Assembly (NCBI RefSeq): GCF_010731775.1
Contig: NZ_AP022590.1
Span: 2,480,001 to 2,544,000 of the forward strand
Direction: 5' to 3'
Length of the DNA stretch: 64,000 nt
DNA from: Mycobacterium mantenii
GTDB taxonomy: Bacteria > Actinomycetota > Actinomycetes > Mycobacteriales > Mycobacteriaceae
Of the stretch, positions 9,302 through 16,697 are shown in pieces; the stretch's first letter is position 1, and each line of letters opens with the position of its first letter. Below the pieces are notes generated by a model. That model was not told the DNA's origin and did no database searches. It saw only the letters and a list, made by a program, of their open reading frames with translations. The position numbers and the translations under genes are program-made.

Positions 9302-10098
9302 GTAAAAACCCACCTCCGTTGCCGTTTTCCCGCCAAAAGTCGTCCGAATTGCAGGCCGCTGAAATGCGCGGCGCCGATCGCGACGTCTTTGCCCTCGTAC
9401 TCGCGGGCCAGCGCAGTCGCAGTGCGACGGGCAAGCACCGGATCCACATCACCGATCGTCTCCCACTCCTCCTCGACCAGCTCCGCCGGACAATGCACGA
9501 CGTCGCCCAGCAGTACGCAACGCTCGTCGCCATCCGACAGCACGACGATCGATGACCCCGGCGTATGCCCCGGCGTGGTAACGACATCCAGGCCGGGCGC
9601 CAACGTCGTGTCTGAAGCCCAGCACTGCATCACCGGGGCCATCACCGCCAGCTTCTCCGGCGCCCCCATGACGCCGCCGTTCGTGAAGTAGTCCCAATCC
9701 GCCTGGTGGCAGCGGTAGGTCGCGTTCGGGAACACGAGCCGATCCCCGACCGCGCCCCATCCGACGTGGTCGAGGTGTAAGTGGGTGAAGACGACGTCGG
9801 TGATCTCGTCCGGCGTCGTCCCCGACGCTGTCAGGTTGTCCAGCATCGTTCCGCCGGGCATTGTCGCGTTCTTGCCGACACGGTCCTCCGGGCCGACACC
9901 CGCGTCGATCAGGATCACCCGGTCACCGGAGCGCACCACGTAGCCGCCCAATGTCAGGCGCAGGAAGCCCTCGTCATCGAGCAGCGCGGCATGTCGCGAC
10001 CAGTCGACGACCGACGTGGTCCCGTACGCCTTCGTCGGCTTCAAGTGCACAACACTGTCAACGACAGGGGTGACGGAAATCTGTCCGATAGTGATCAT
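9298..10098 (-). CDS. MBL-fold metallohydrolase
   Basis: 266 residues. The zinc-binding motif HxHxDH is present as THLHLDHVGW (His106, His108, Asp110, His111), followed by TTPGHTPGSSIVVL with the next His, LLGDVVH with the bridging Asp, and GAAHFSG with the last His. The arrangement and length fit the lactonase/ring-opening hydrolase subgroup of the superfamily. Its ATG overlaps the stop of the SDR gene by four bases. In this setting it could open a lactone made by a Baeyer-Villiger or P450 step, but thioester hydrolysis is equally possible. Confidence 0.85.
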   Translation of the reverse strand: MITIGQISVTPVVDSVVHLKPTKAYGTTSVVDWSRHAALLDDEGFLRLTLGGYVVRSGDRVILIDAGVGPEDRVGKNATMPGGTMLDNLTASGTTPDEITDVVFTHLHLDHVGWGAVGDRLVFPNATYRCHQADWDYFTNGGVMGAPEKLAVMAPVMQCWASDTTLAPGLDVVTTPGHTPGSSIVVLSDGDERCVLLGDVVHCPAELVEEEWETIGDVDPVLARRTATALAREYEGKDVAIGAAHFSGLQFGRLLAGKRQRRWVFT

Positions 10099-10868
10099 GA
10101 GGGCATCAGGTACCCGCCGTTCACGACGATGGTCTGCCCGGTGACGTAAGCCGCTTCATCACTGAGCAGAAACCGGATGACCTTGGCCACGTCCCGAGGC
10201 GTGCCAATGCGCCCAAGGGGCGTGCGACTGGCATACGCTTCGCGGTATTCGGCAGCTACGCCCGCAGCGATCGGCGCATCGATCAACCCGGGCGCTACCG
10301 AGTTCACCCGGATGCCAAGCGGACCCCACTCGATGGCCAGCGTCTTGGTAAGGGAAACGACCGCACCCTTGGATGCGGTGTACTGAGCGGCGTTGGGCCG
10401 CCCGCTGAACGCAACCGCCGACGAGACCGTGACGATCGATCCGCCGGACCCCGCGTCAATCAAGGCGCGGCCGAAGGCCTGCGCGCACAGGAACGAGCCC
10501 TTGAGGTTCACCCGGAGCACTTCGTCGAAGTCATCCTCGGTGAGCTCCAGCGCCGGCACCGAGCGTTCTATCCCCGCCGACGTCACGAGCCCGTCAATTC
10601 GACCGAACGTGGAAAGCGTTGCACTGAACAGGTTCTGCACCGAGGCGGCATCGGAGACTTCAGTCTCATGGATTCCTACCGGGGTATCGAAGCGCTTCAG
10701 TTCTACGTGGGCAGCGTCCAGCGCGACGCGGTTGCGGTCGGCGAGCATGACGGCCGCGCCAGCCTCGGCCGCCGCCTGCGCAGCCGCCAGGCCGATGCCC
10801 GACGCGCCACCGGTGATAACGATGGTGGCGCCGTCGAGGGCTCTCGCTGTCCGGGACATCTCAGCCAT
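10095..10868 (-). CDS. SDR-family NAD(P)-dependent oxidoreductase
   Basis: 257 residues from the ATG at 10868 (an alternative ATG at 10859 gives 254). The Rossmann signature ITGGASGIGLAAAQ is at the N-terminus, VTSAGIERSVPALEL holds the NAG-type position, and the active site Ser-Tyr-Lys is in VTVSSAVAFSGRPNAAQ and YTASKGAVVSLTKTLA. The C-terminus ends with the common YVTGQTIVVNGGYLMPS. The gene overlaps both neighbours by a few bases, so it is fully embedded in the operon. It probably oxidises a hydroxyl group introduced by the P450. Family certain. Confidence 0.92.
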   Translation of the reverse strand: MAEMSRTARALDGATIVITGGASGIGLAAAQAAAEAGAAVMLADRNRVALDAAHVELKRFDTPVGIHETEVSDAASVQNLFSATLSTFGRIDGLVTSAGIERSVPALELTEDDFDEVLRVNLKGSFLCAQAFGRALIDAGSGGSIVTVSSAVAFSGRPNAAQYTASKGAVVSLTKTLAIEWGPLGIRVNSVAPGLIDAPIAAGVAAEYREAYASRTPLGRIGTPRDVAKVIRFLLSDEAAYVTGQTIVVNGGYLMPS

Positions 10869-12126
10869 CCCACTCGACCTCGAGCCCCAGCGGCATCCGG
10901 ACAGTGACGTTGCGGGCGTATCCGCTCGGAGCACCGGTCGCCAGCCGGATCGAAGGGATTCGCGCGCTAAGTATCTCGAAAGAGATACGGGCCTCTGATC
11001 GCGCCAGGTTCGCGCCGAGGCAGTAATGAGCGCCACGGCCGAAAGCTAGGTTCGGCTTGTCGCGTTTCTTCGTGATATCGAACCGCTCTGAATCGTCGAA
11101 CATGGCTTCGTCGTGGTTGGCGGAGCCGTTGACGATCGCGATACGCGCTCCGCGCGGAATCGGCACGCCACCGACCTCGACGTCGCGTGTGCTGCGCCGC
11201 CACAACTGCTTGATCGGCCCGTCGAAACGCAGCGACTCCTCGGCGACTGCTGCCGCCAGTCCCCGGTCCGCGCAGAGCATCTCCCACTGCTCCCGGTTCG
11301 ACAACAGGTGGTAGAGCCCCATCGTCAACACCGTCGTCGTCGTCTCGTGCCCGGCGTTGACCAGCCCCATGACCTGGCCAACGAGGACAACGTCGTCGAG
11401 CACGTCGCCCTCGGCGGTAGGCGCCAGCATCGCCGAGATGAGGTCGTCTTGGGGGTCAGCCCGCTTCTGGTCGATGAGATTTGCAACGTATCGCTGAAAC
11501 TCGACGTATCCGCGAGCCGCGCGGACGTGTTCGTCGAGCGACATGTCGCCGAATTGCAACGCGAGCTTGAAAGTGGCCCACTCGTGCAGCTGCTCGGAGT
11601 CCTCCACCGGGATGCCGAGCAATCGGCAGATGATCCGCAGCGGCAACGGGTATGCGAACGCCTCGACGAAGTCGGCGCTGGTCCCAGCTACTTGCATATG
11701 ATCAATGAAATTGTTTGCAGCCGTGCCGATTTCCGTCTCAAGTTGCGTTATCCGCTTCGGCGTGAACCTGGCCGATAATGAACGGCGGATCTTGTCGTGC
11801 TCGGGCGGGTCGAGCATGATCATCGCACCCAGCTTCGACGGGTCGAAGCCGCAAGCGAGGATCTCAGTCACCGCCAGCGGAGCCGGCTTCAACGGCTTGA
11901 GGATGTCACTACTCGAAAACGCCTGCGGATCATTGACGATCGCGCAGATGTCGTCGTAGCGCGTCACCACGTAGGCGCCGAGCGCCGGCGCGAAAAAGAC
12001 CGGAGTCTCGCGCCGCGCCACGGCCCAGGCCGAAAACGGGTCGACGAGCTGATCGTCGGCCGCCGGCTGGTAGCCGTCGACGACCGGGCAACCTTTCCCG
12101 GGCGACTCGGTGCTGATGCCTGTCAC
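10861..12126 (-). CDS. cytochrome P450
   Basis: 421 residues, normal for a soluble bacterial class I P450. Visible motifs are the I-helix AGHETTTTVL, the K-helix ExxR in EESLRF, and the heme loop FGRGAHYCLGAN with the axial thiolate Cys369. No membrane anchor is present. The GTG start has GAGGGGG nearby. It should insert oxygen into a hydrophobic substrate using electrons from a ferredoxin; the 3Fe-4S ferredoxin gene at 14639, divergent from the same operator region, is the obvious partner. No ferredoxin reductase is in the window. Substrate unknown; mycobacterial relatives act on terpenoids, steroids and aromatics. Confidence 0.95.
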   Translation of the reverse strand: MTGISTESPGKGCPVVDGYQPAADDQLVDPFSAWAVARRETPVFFAPALGAYVVTRYDDICAIVNDPQAFSSSDILKPLKPAPLAVTEILACGFDPSKLGAMIMLDPPEHDKIRRSLSARFTPKRITQLETEIGTAANNFIDHMQVAGTSADFVEAFAYPLPLRIICRLLGIPVEDSEQLHEWATFKLALQFGDMSLDEHVRAARGYVEFQRYVANLIDQKRADPQDDLISAMLAPTAEGDVLDDVVLVGQVMGLVNAGHETTTTVLTMGLYHLLSNREQWEMLCADRGLAAAVAEESLRFDGPIKQLWRRSTRDVEVGGVPIPRGARIAIVNGSANHDEAMFDDSERFDITKKRDKPNLAFGRGAHYCLGANLARSEARISFEILSARIPSIRLATGAPSGYARNVTVRMPLGLEVEWDG

Positions 12127-12177
12127 ATGGTCCCCCTCTCGGGGTAGTCGTGGTCTCGTCCCGTTGCGCCCCTGCCG

Positions 12178-13335
12178 CTACATGTCTCGCTTGCTCTTGT
12201 GGTCGCGCAGCTTCGGGATGATGTCCGTGGCGATGCGGCGGATGTTATTGCGGGTCAACTCGTCGCTGAGAGCACCGAGATGCACGTACATCACGATGTG
12301 CTCGAAGCCCAGCATGTCGTGGGCCTCCTCGAGCATGCCCAGCACCGTCTCCGGGCTGCCGGCGATGGCCGTGTAGTTTGACTTCAACGTATCGAAGTCC
12401 GTTTTCTTGTCCAGGTCGCCGCGCAAGCTCAATACCCGCTCCAGAGTTTTTTCCTCCATGTAGTTCGGCGGAAATAGCCGGTGCATCGGGTTCGGGAACA
12501 AGTTGTTGAAGTACAGGTCTGCGTTGGGCCAGAACTCGTCCTCGGCCTGCGCGTCACTGTCGGCGACGTAAACCGCCGGAGCCCAACCGAGCCGACTCGA
12601 AGGGTTCGGCACGCCGAACTTCTCCGACGCGTCGCGGTATTCCTCAAAGATCTTCACCACGCTCTTGATTGGCGAGAAGACCTGCACGTAGGTGTAGGCA
12701 CGCTCGGCGGCCCAGGCCACCGTCTCGCCGCTACCCGTCGACGGCGCCCAGACCTCCGGGTGCGGGCGCTGGAAAGGGCGCGGCCAGGTGTTCACGTAGC
12801 GGTAGTTGAAGAATTCGCCCTCGAACGAAAACGGGCCGGGTTCGGACCAGGCTTTCACGATGACGTCGTGCGCTTCCCGGAATCGGTCGCGGGACTCGGC
12901 CGGATTGACGCCGAAACTGTGGTATTCCGCACCGATGCCCCGGACGAACCCGCTGACGATCCGCCCGCCGCTGATCACGTCGAGCATCGCCAGCTCCTCG
13001 GCGAGGCGCAGCGGATTCTGCCGGAGCGGCAAGGCGTTTCCGAGGATGCCGACCTTCGTCGGCATCCCCATCGTGCGCTGCACCAGCATCGCCGCGAGGA
13101 TGTTGGGTGAAGGCATCAACCCATATGACGTCTGGTGGTGCTCATTTACGCAGACGCCGTCGAAGCCCAGTTCGGCTGCGTAGACCAGCTGATCCAGGTA
13201 GGTCGAGTAGAGCTCGTGCCCCTTGACCGGATCGTAGTTGCTGTTTGGATAAGTCACCCAGTCCGACTGGTACTTGTCCTTGAAGCCCTCCTCTAAGTAC
13301 GGGTAGGGCATGAAGTGGAATGCGTGAAATTTCAT
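12178..13335 (-). CDS. LLM-class flavin-dependent oxidoreductase
   Basis: 385 residues from the ATG at 13335, one base after the stop of the upstream hydrolase; the longer frame to 13461 is shadow. The bacterial luciferase-like TIM barrel is shown by CVNEHHQTSYGLMPSPNILA near residues 60-80, LAEELAMLDVISGGRIVSGF, FNYRYVNTWPRPFQRPHPEVW and VFSPIKSVVKIFEEYRD. Such enzymes use FMNH2 (or F420 in actinobacteria) for monooxygenation or reduction. A stand-alone ribBA in the same island may supply flavin to it. A flavin reductase is not visible here. The class is certain; cofactor and reaction are not. Confidence 0.92.
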   Translation of the reverse strand: MKFHAFHFMPYPYLEEGFKDKYQSDWVTYPNSNYDPVKGHELYSTYLDQLVYAAELGFDGVCVNEHHQTSYGLMPSPNILAAMLVQRTMGMPTKVGILGNALPLRQNPLRLAEELAMLDVISGGRIVSGFVRGIGAEYHSFGVNPAESRDRFREAHDVIVKAWSEPGPFSFEGEFFNYRYVNTWPRPFQRPHPEVWAPSTGSGETVAWAAERAYTYVQVFSPIKSVVKIFEEYRDASEKFGVPNPSSRLGWAPAVYVADSDAQAEDEFWPNADLYFNNLFPNPMHRLFPPNYMEEKTLERVLSLRGDLDKKTDFDTLKSNYTAIAGSPETVLGMLEEAHDMLGFEHIVMYVHLGALSDELTRNNIRRIATDIIPKLRDHKSKRDM

Positions 13336-13336
13336 G

Positions 13337-14083
13337 TCAGCTCTCCTCTCCGGCCAGGAACTGCCGAATCGCGGCGGCGCAGCCCGAGGGGTCGTCACTG
13401 AGCGGATCGTGTCCGACTGCAGGCAACAACTTCGTGCGTGCACCCGGTATGACGCCGGCAATCAGGCCGGCGTGCGTAGCGGGAACCACACGGTCCTCTT
13501 CCCCCCACACAATCAGCGTCGGCGAAGAAATCGCGGCGGCGCGAGTGGCGAGCGAGAGGTCACAAAGGTACGGATTCCACCCAAACTTCGCCAGTGAAGC
13601 CACGTTTCGCCGATCCTCGACCGCTTCCCAGTTCGTCGGTGCCTTCGACCTATTCGCGTATACGAGGTCTAGCACGGTGTCTCTGGGACGATCGAAAATG
13701 TCTTCGCGCGGTTCGCCTTTGATGCGAAAACCGAGAGTGTCGATGAGCACGAGTTTTTCCGGCGGCGCCAGCAGCGCGAGCTCGATGGCCAACCACCCGC
13801 CGAACGAATGACCGATCATCGAGACGCCGAGCAAGTCGGCCTCCGCCAGCGCGATCCGCAGCAGCGGCGCCACGTCGAGTACTCGGCGGGCCTCGCGGGG
13901 GGTGGCCAGGTCACCAAAGCCGGGAAGCCGTAGCAGATGCACCCGGAAGGACGAGGCCAGTTCGTCAAGTGCCGGCGTCCAATAAGGCCCCACGAAGCTT
14001 GGCAGGACGACGACGTCAGGCCCTTGACCCTCGACCCGCGCTTCGAGCGCCCACTCTAAAGCTGCAGTCGGCACTAGCAGCAT
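13337..14083 (-). CDS. alpha/beta hydrolase (C-C or ester hydrolase type)
   Basis: 248 residues from the ATG at 14083, which has GAGG five bases upstream; an ATG at 14104 would add seven residues but lies inside the putative operator. The catalytic triad is readable: nucleophile in MIGHSFGGWLAIELA, acid in IVWGEEDRVVP and His in LPAVGHDPLSDD. Its size and motifs fit the meta-cleavage product hydrolase/BphD-like branch as well as simple esterases. It is the first gene of the eleven-gene operon that runs to 3072, and so the one closest to the shared 32-bp element. Confidence 0.88.
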   Translation of the reverse strand: MLLVPTAALEWALEARVEGQGPDVVVLPSFVGPYWTPALDELASSFRVHLLRLPGFGDLATPREARRVLDVAPLLRIALAEADLLGVSMIGHSFGGWLAIELALLAPPEKLVLIDTLGFRIKGEPREDIFDRPRDTVLDLVYANRSKAPTNWEAVEDRRNVASLAKFGWNPYLCDLSLATRAAAISSPTLIVWGEEDRVVPATHAGLIAGVIPGARTKLLPAVGHDPLSDDPSGCAAAIRQFLAGEES

Positions 14084-14100
14084 CCTTTCCTCGGTTGTCA

Positions 14101-14132
14101 ACATCAATGATGATATTACTACGTTGATGTCG
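14101..14132. promoter_or_regulatory. conserved 32-bp element, copy A (probable operator)
   Basis: An AT-rich palindrome in a GC-rich genome: ACATCAA at 14101-14107 and its exact complement TTGATGT at 14124-14130, separated by 16 bases with the core GATGATATTACTACG. It sits directly before the first gene of the minus-strand operon and before the ferredoxin side. The same element recurs at 19557-19588 in this orientation and at 25501-25532 inverted; copies A and C agree at 28 of 32 bases by eye. The repetition upstream of functionally linked genes argues for a binding site of a shared regulator, probably TetR-type. The regulator itself is not identified. Confidence 0.75.
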
Positions 14133-14178
14133 ATTTTCTCAAGATACGATATCCGATCAAGATGGACGAGGCCACCGT

Positions 14179-14642
14179 TTGCGGTGCGCGAAGATCGACC
14201 CGTTCGCGAACTACCCAGAGCTGCGCGAGGTGACGCGTGGCCGGCTCACCTCATGCCCATCGACTCATTCGCCTACCCACTGGCGAGCACCTATCCGGGG
14301 GCGGTCACGGCCTGCTGGGCCACCGGTGCGGGCATGGGACCTCAGCCGTCGGTCGCAGTGATGGACGCGATACTGGCCGGCGACATGGACCGTGCCAAGC
14401 GGATCCCCGAAGAGATGGCCTTGGCGTGCGAGACTTTCCTTCCACCGCATGCATTTCCGGTGTTCGCGCACTACAACCTTCAGCTTGAGCGGACACGCAT
14501 CCAGACCGCCGGGTATTGCAGTCCCGGACCAATTCGCCCGCCTTACAACGTGCTTCCCGAAGATCTCGCCGACGGCGCACGCGAGTGCGGTCGGCGCTGG
14601 GCCGAGCTTGTCAAGAAGTTTCGGGGCAGACAGGTCCGATGA
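14179..14642 (+). pseudogene. decayed DapA/hydratase-aldolase-family gene (C-terminal remnant)
   Basis: The plus frame ending at 14642 encodes about 125 residues resembling the C-terminal third of the dihydrodipicolinate synthase/N-acetylneuraminate lyase superfamily: ATGAGMGPQPSVAVMDAILA, a helix GDMDRAKRIPEEMA, then GYCSPGPIRPPYNVLPE and ARECGRRWAELVKKF. The Schiff-base lysine region and the rest of the N-terminal barrel are missing, and a short stretch in another frame (FANYPELREV, near 14200) looks like displaced preceding sequence. It overlaps the ferredoxin start by four bases (ATGA). Hydratase-aldolases of aromatic pathways (NahE/PhdJ type) belong to this superfamily, so it may be a lost pathway step. 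An expressed short protein from the ATG at 14124 cannot be excluded. Confidence 0.6.
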
Positions 14643-14851
14643 AGGTTCGCGTGGATCGGGTGAAGTGCAAGGGCTACGAGCTGTGCACCGGCGAGGCCCC
14701 CGAGGTGTTCGATGTCGACGAGTCGGGCAAGGCGTTCGTCGTCGATGCATACGTCGAACACGTACCCGCGGAGCTGGCCAGGGCGGTCCGGGAGGCAGAG
14801 TTCGTCTGCCCCGAACACGCGATCCTGGTGGATGACAGCGAAACCGACTAA
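14639..14851 (+). CDS. 3Fe-4S ferredoxin (P450-type)
   Basis: 70 residues. Cys10, Cys16 (KCKGYELC) and Cys57 (EFVCPEHAI) are the three ligands of a 3Fe-4S cluster; the usual fourth cysteine is replaced, as in ferredoxins that serve actinobacterial P450s. The acidic middle (EAPEVFDVDESGKAFVV) is typical of the family. The ATG overlaps the upstream remnant by four bases. It should deliver electrons to the P450 at 10861, possibly also to the Rieske dioxygenase at 16698, although that class normally uses 2Fe-2S carriers. Confidence 0.93.
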   Translation: MKVRVDRVKCKGYELCTGEAPEVFDVDESGKAFVVDAYVEHVPAELARAVREAEFVCPEHAILVDDSETD

Positions 14852-14887
14852 CGCACAAGGCGTTTGGGTTCAGCGCGCTGAACTCAC

Positions 14888-15820
14888 CTAGGGCCGAAGT
14901 ACGATCTTGCCGCGGGTATGGCGGCGTTCGAGGATCGAGTACGCGCGCTGGACCTCATCGAGCGGAACAACCTCAGCAATCGGCACTTCCAGTTGTCCCC
15001 CAGCGATCATTGCGGCAAGTTCGGCCAACACAGCAGCGCCGGCCGCGTCCTCATTGCCCACAAACATGACCCCGAGCGCTCCGAACCGCTCCAACGCCGG
15101 GAAGTCGATGATGGTGTCGATGCGCTCCGGTGCAGTGCCCAGCTCGGTTATGGCTAGGTCGACGTAGCCGCCGCCGAAGAAGTCTAGAAACGCATCGACG
15201 CGGCCATCAGGTGACGCCAGGCGCAACCTGTCGGCCAGACCATCGCCGTAGTTGACAGGGATCACACCATGTGCAGCCAGCCACTGGTCGTTGGACGGGC
15301 CGGCGATACCGAGCACAGTGGCACCGGTGCGCTTCGCCAGCTGTACAGCTATCGCGCCCACCCCGCCGGTGGCGCCAGCGACCGCGACGGTGTCGCTGGG
15401 CGTCAACTCGACCGAACCGACCGCGGCGTATGCCGTTGTGCCGGAAACAAAGAGAGCACCGGCGGCTTCCCACGACACTGCTGAGGGCTTGGCGGTGAGT
15501 TGCTCGGCGGGCACCACAACGAATTCGGCCTGACTGGCTCGGCTGTTCGTGAAACCCAGCACTGCGTCGCCCGCCGAGAACAACTCGACGTCAGGGCCGA
15601 CCCGGGTGACGACACCGGCCAGATCACTGCCCTGCCCGCAGGGAAACGTCGCCGGGAAGAACTCGTTGAACATACCCTGGCGAATCATGGCTTCACCTGG
15701 ATTGATACCAGCCGCCTTCACCTCGACCAGCACTTCACCAGCGCCCGGCACCGGGCGGTCAACCTCTCGTACCTCGAGCACGTCCACGCCGCCGTAGCGG
15801 TCGAACTTTACTGCCTTCAT
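14888..15820 (-). CDS. zinc-independent quinone oxidoreductase (MDR superfamily)
   Basis: 310 residues. The N-terminal GroES-like domain begins MKAVKFDRYGGVDVLEVREV, and the cofactor domain carries VAVAGATGGVGAIAVQLAKR, the NADPH-binding loop. Zinc-ligand cysteines are absent, which places it with NADPH:quinone reductase/enoyl reductase-like MDR proteins. It stands alone on the minus strand between the ferredoxin and the TetR gene, and its 5' side has a perfect 8-bp inverted repeat (15883-15913). Likely role is reduction of a quinone or an enone intermediate or detoxification of such products. Confidence 0.9.
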   Translation of the reverse strand: MKAVKFDRYGGVDVLEVREVDRPVPGAGEVLVEVKAAGINPGEAMIRQGMFNEFFPATFPCGQGSDLAGVVTRVGPDVELFSAGDAVLGFTNSRASQAEFVVVPAEQLTAKPSAVSWEAAGALFVSGTTAYAAVGSVELTPSDTVAVAGATGGVGAIAVQLAKRTGATVLGIAGPSNDQWLAAHGVIPVNYGDGLADRLRLASPDGRVDAFLDFFGGGYVDLAITELGTAPERIDTIIDFPALERFGALGVMFVGNEDAAGAAVLAELAAMIAGGQLEVPIAEVVPLDEVQRAYSILERRHTRGKIVLRP

Positions 15821-15882
15821 CAGCCGGCCTTTTCCTCCGCCGTGTGTCGTTACAAGCGCGCCAAACGCCGAGAGTAATGGTG

Positions 15883-15913
15883 TTTCCCTGCAGATCCTCC
15901 AGGGACAGGGAAA
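15883..15913. promoter_or_regulatory. inverted repeat upstream of the quinone oxidoreductase gene
   Basis: TTTCCCTG at 15883-15890 and CAGGGAAA at 15906-15913 are exact complements with a 15-base spacer. The site is 63 bases upstream of the quinone oxidoreductase start and downstream of the TetR stop codon. It could be an operator for a redox or TetR-type regulator, or a weak transcription stop for the TetR gene; there is no T-run to favour the latter. Confidence 0.4.
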
Positions 15914-16042
15914 TTCTCACTGCGCTTCTTGCATCAAGGGCAGTTCGTCGCTCGTGGGCTGCGCGACATTCCCGGGAAGGGAGGCGGGCGGGTGAGCTGA
16001 CGCGCGAGATAACCGCTCGAATGATGTTGCGGTAGCAGCCAA

Positions 16043-16639
16043 CTAAGACAAGAGTCGCCGAAGCGCGACGTCCAGTACCTCGCGACGGCTGCGGTCGCCA
16101 TGATCGGCGATGATGTATTGGTCGCCCATGAAGAGCGCCATTGCGAGCATGCAGCGCGCTTCGACGTCCTCCTCGTCAGGGCAGAAAGTCCCGAACAGGG
16201 AACGCAGGTATTCCATTCGCCGGTTGTCGACGCGTCGCACGCGCTTGGCGACGCTCTTGTCGCGCCGGGCCCAGTCGCGAATCGCAAGCTCGGCACTTAC
16301 CTCTTCGTTGATAGTGGACGGTGGCGAGAACAATCGCCACACCTTCGCCTTGGCGTCGCCCCCGCTGGTATCGACCCAGCTGATCACCTCGTCGACTCCG
16401 CGCTGTTCCCACGTGTCGAGCATCTCGTCGAGCAGGGCGCCCCGGTCCTTGAAATGCCAGTAGAAGCCACCTTTCGAGACGGCGAGCGCCTTCGCCAGCG
16501 TCTCGATTCGGACAGCGTCCGGACCGCCGGCGGCAAGCGCTCGGAGCCCTTGTTCGACCCAACGTCGGCGCGGTGTCCGTGCGGTGGCCATGTCCTTGTC
16601 TAGCTCCCTCTCTAGCGGATCTCGAGTGTTGACGTCCAT
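16043..16639 (-). CDS. TetR-family transcriptional regulator
   Basis: 198 residues. The N-terminal DNA-binding domain reads RWVEQGLRALAAGGPDAVRI then ETLAKALAVSKGGFYWHFKD, with the recognition helix at SKGGFYWHF. The C-terminal ligand domain is helical. An ATG at 16591 (residue 17) is an alternative start nearer the HTH. It is divergent from the Rieske dioxygenase operon, with only 58 bases between the starts, and that space carries inverted repeats (16652-16677). The usual arrangement is autorepression plus control of the divergent operon, released by a pathway compound. Confidence 0.9.
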   Translation of the reverse strand: MDVNTRDPLERELDKDMATARTPRRRWVEQGLRALAAGGPDAVRIETLAKALAVSKGGFYWHFKDRGALLDEMLDTWEQRGVDEVISWVDTSGGDAKAKVWRLFSPPSTINEEVSAELAIRDWARRDKSVAKRVRRVDNRRMEYLRSLFGTFCPDEEDVEARCMLAMALFMGDQYIIADHGDRSRREVLDVALRRLLS

Positions 16640-16651
16640 CCGCCCCGACGC

Positions 16652-16677
16652 CTATCGTCTTCTATACGGTAGCGTAT
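16652..16677. promoter_or_regulatory. overlapping inverted repeats between tetR and the Rieske operon
   Basis: CTATCGT (16652-16658) and ACGGTAG (16666-16672) are complementary with one mismatch across a 7-base spacer. Overlapping them, ATACG and CGTAT (16664-16677) form an exact repeat around GTAG. The location between two divergent starts is where a TetR dimer would be expected to bind. The sequence differs from the 32-bp element, so this would be a separate, local operator. Confidence 0.5.
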
Positions 16678-16697
16678 GGAAGGACGATGACCAGCCT

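Noticed and set aside
14124..14642. Intact TetR or other regulator divergent from the operon
   Set aside because: The 172-residue frame has no HTH; its C-terminal part matches the DapA superfamily and the N-terminal part is unrelated filler.
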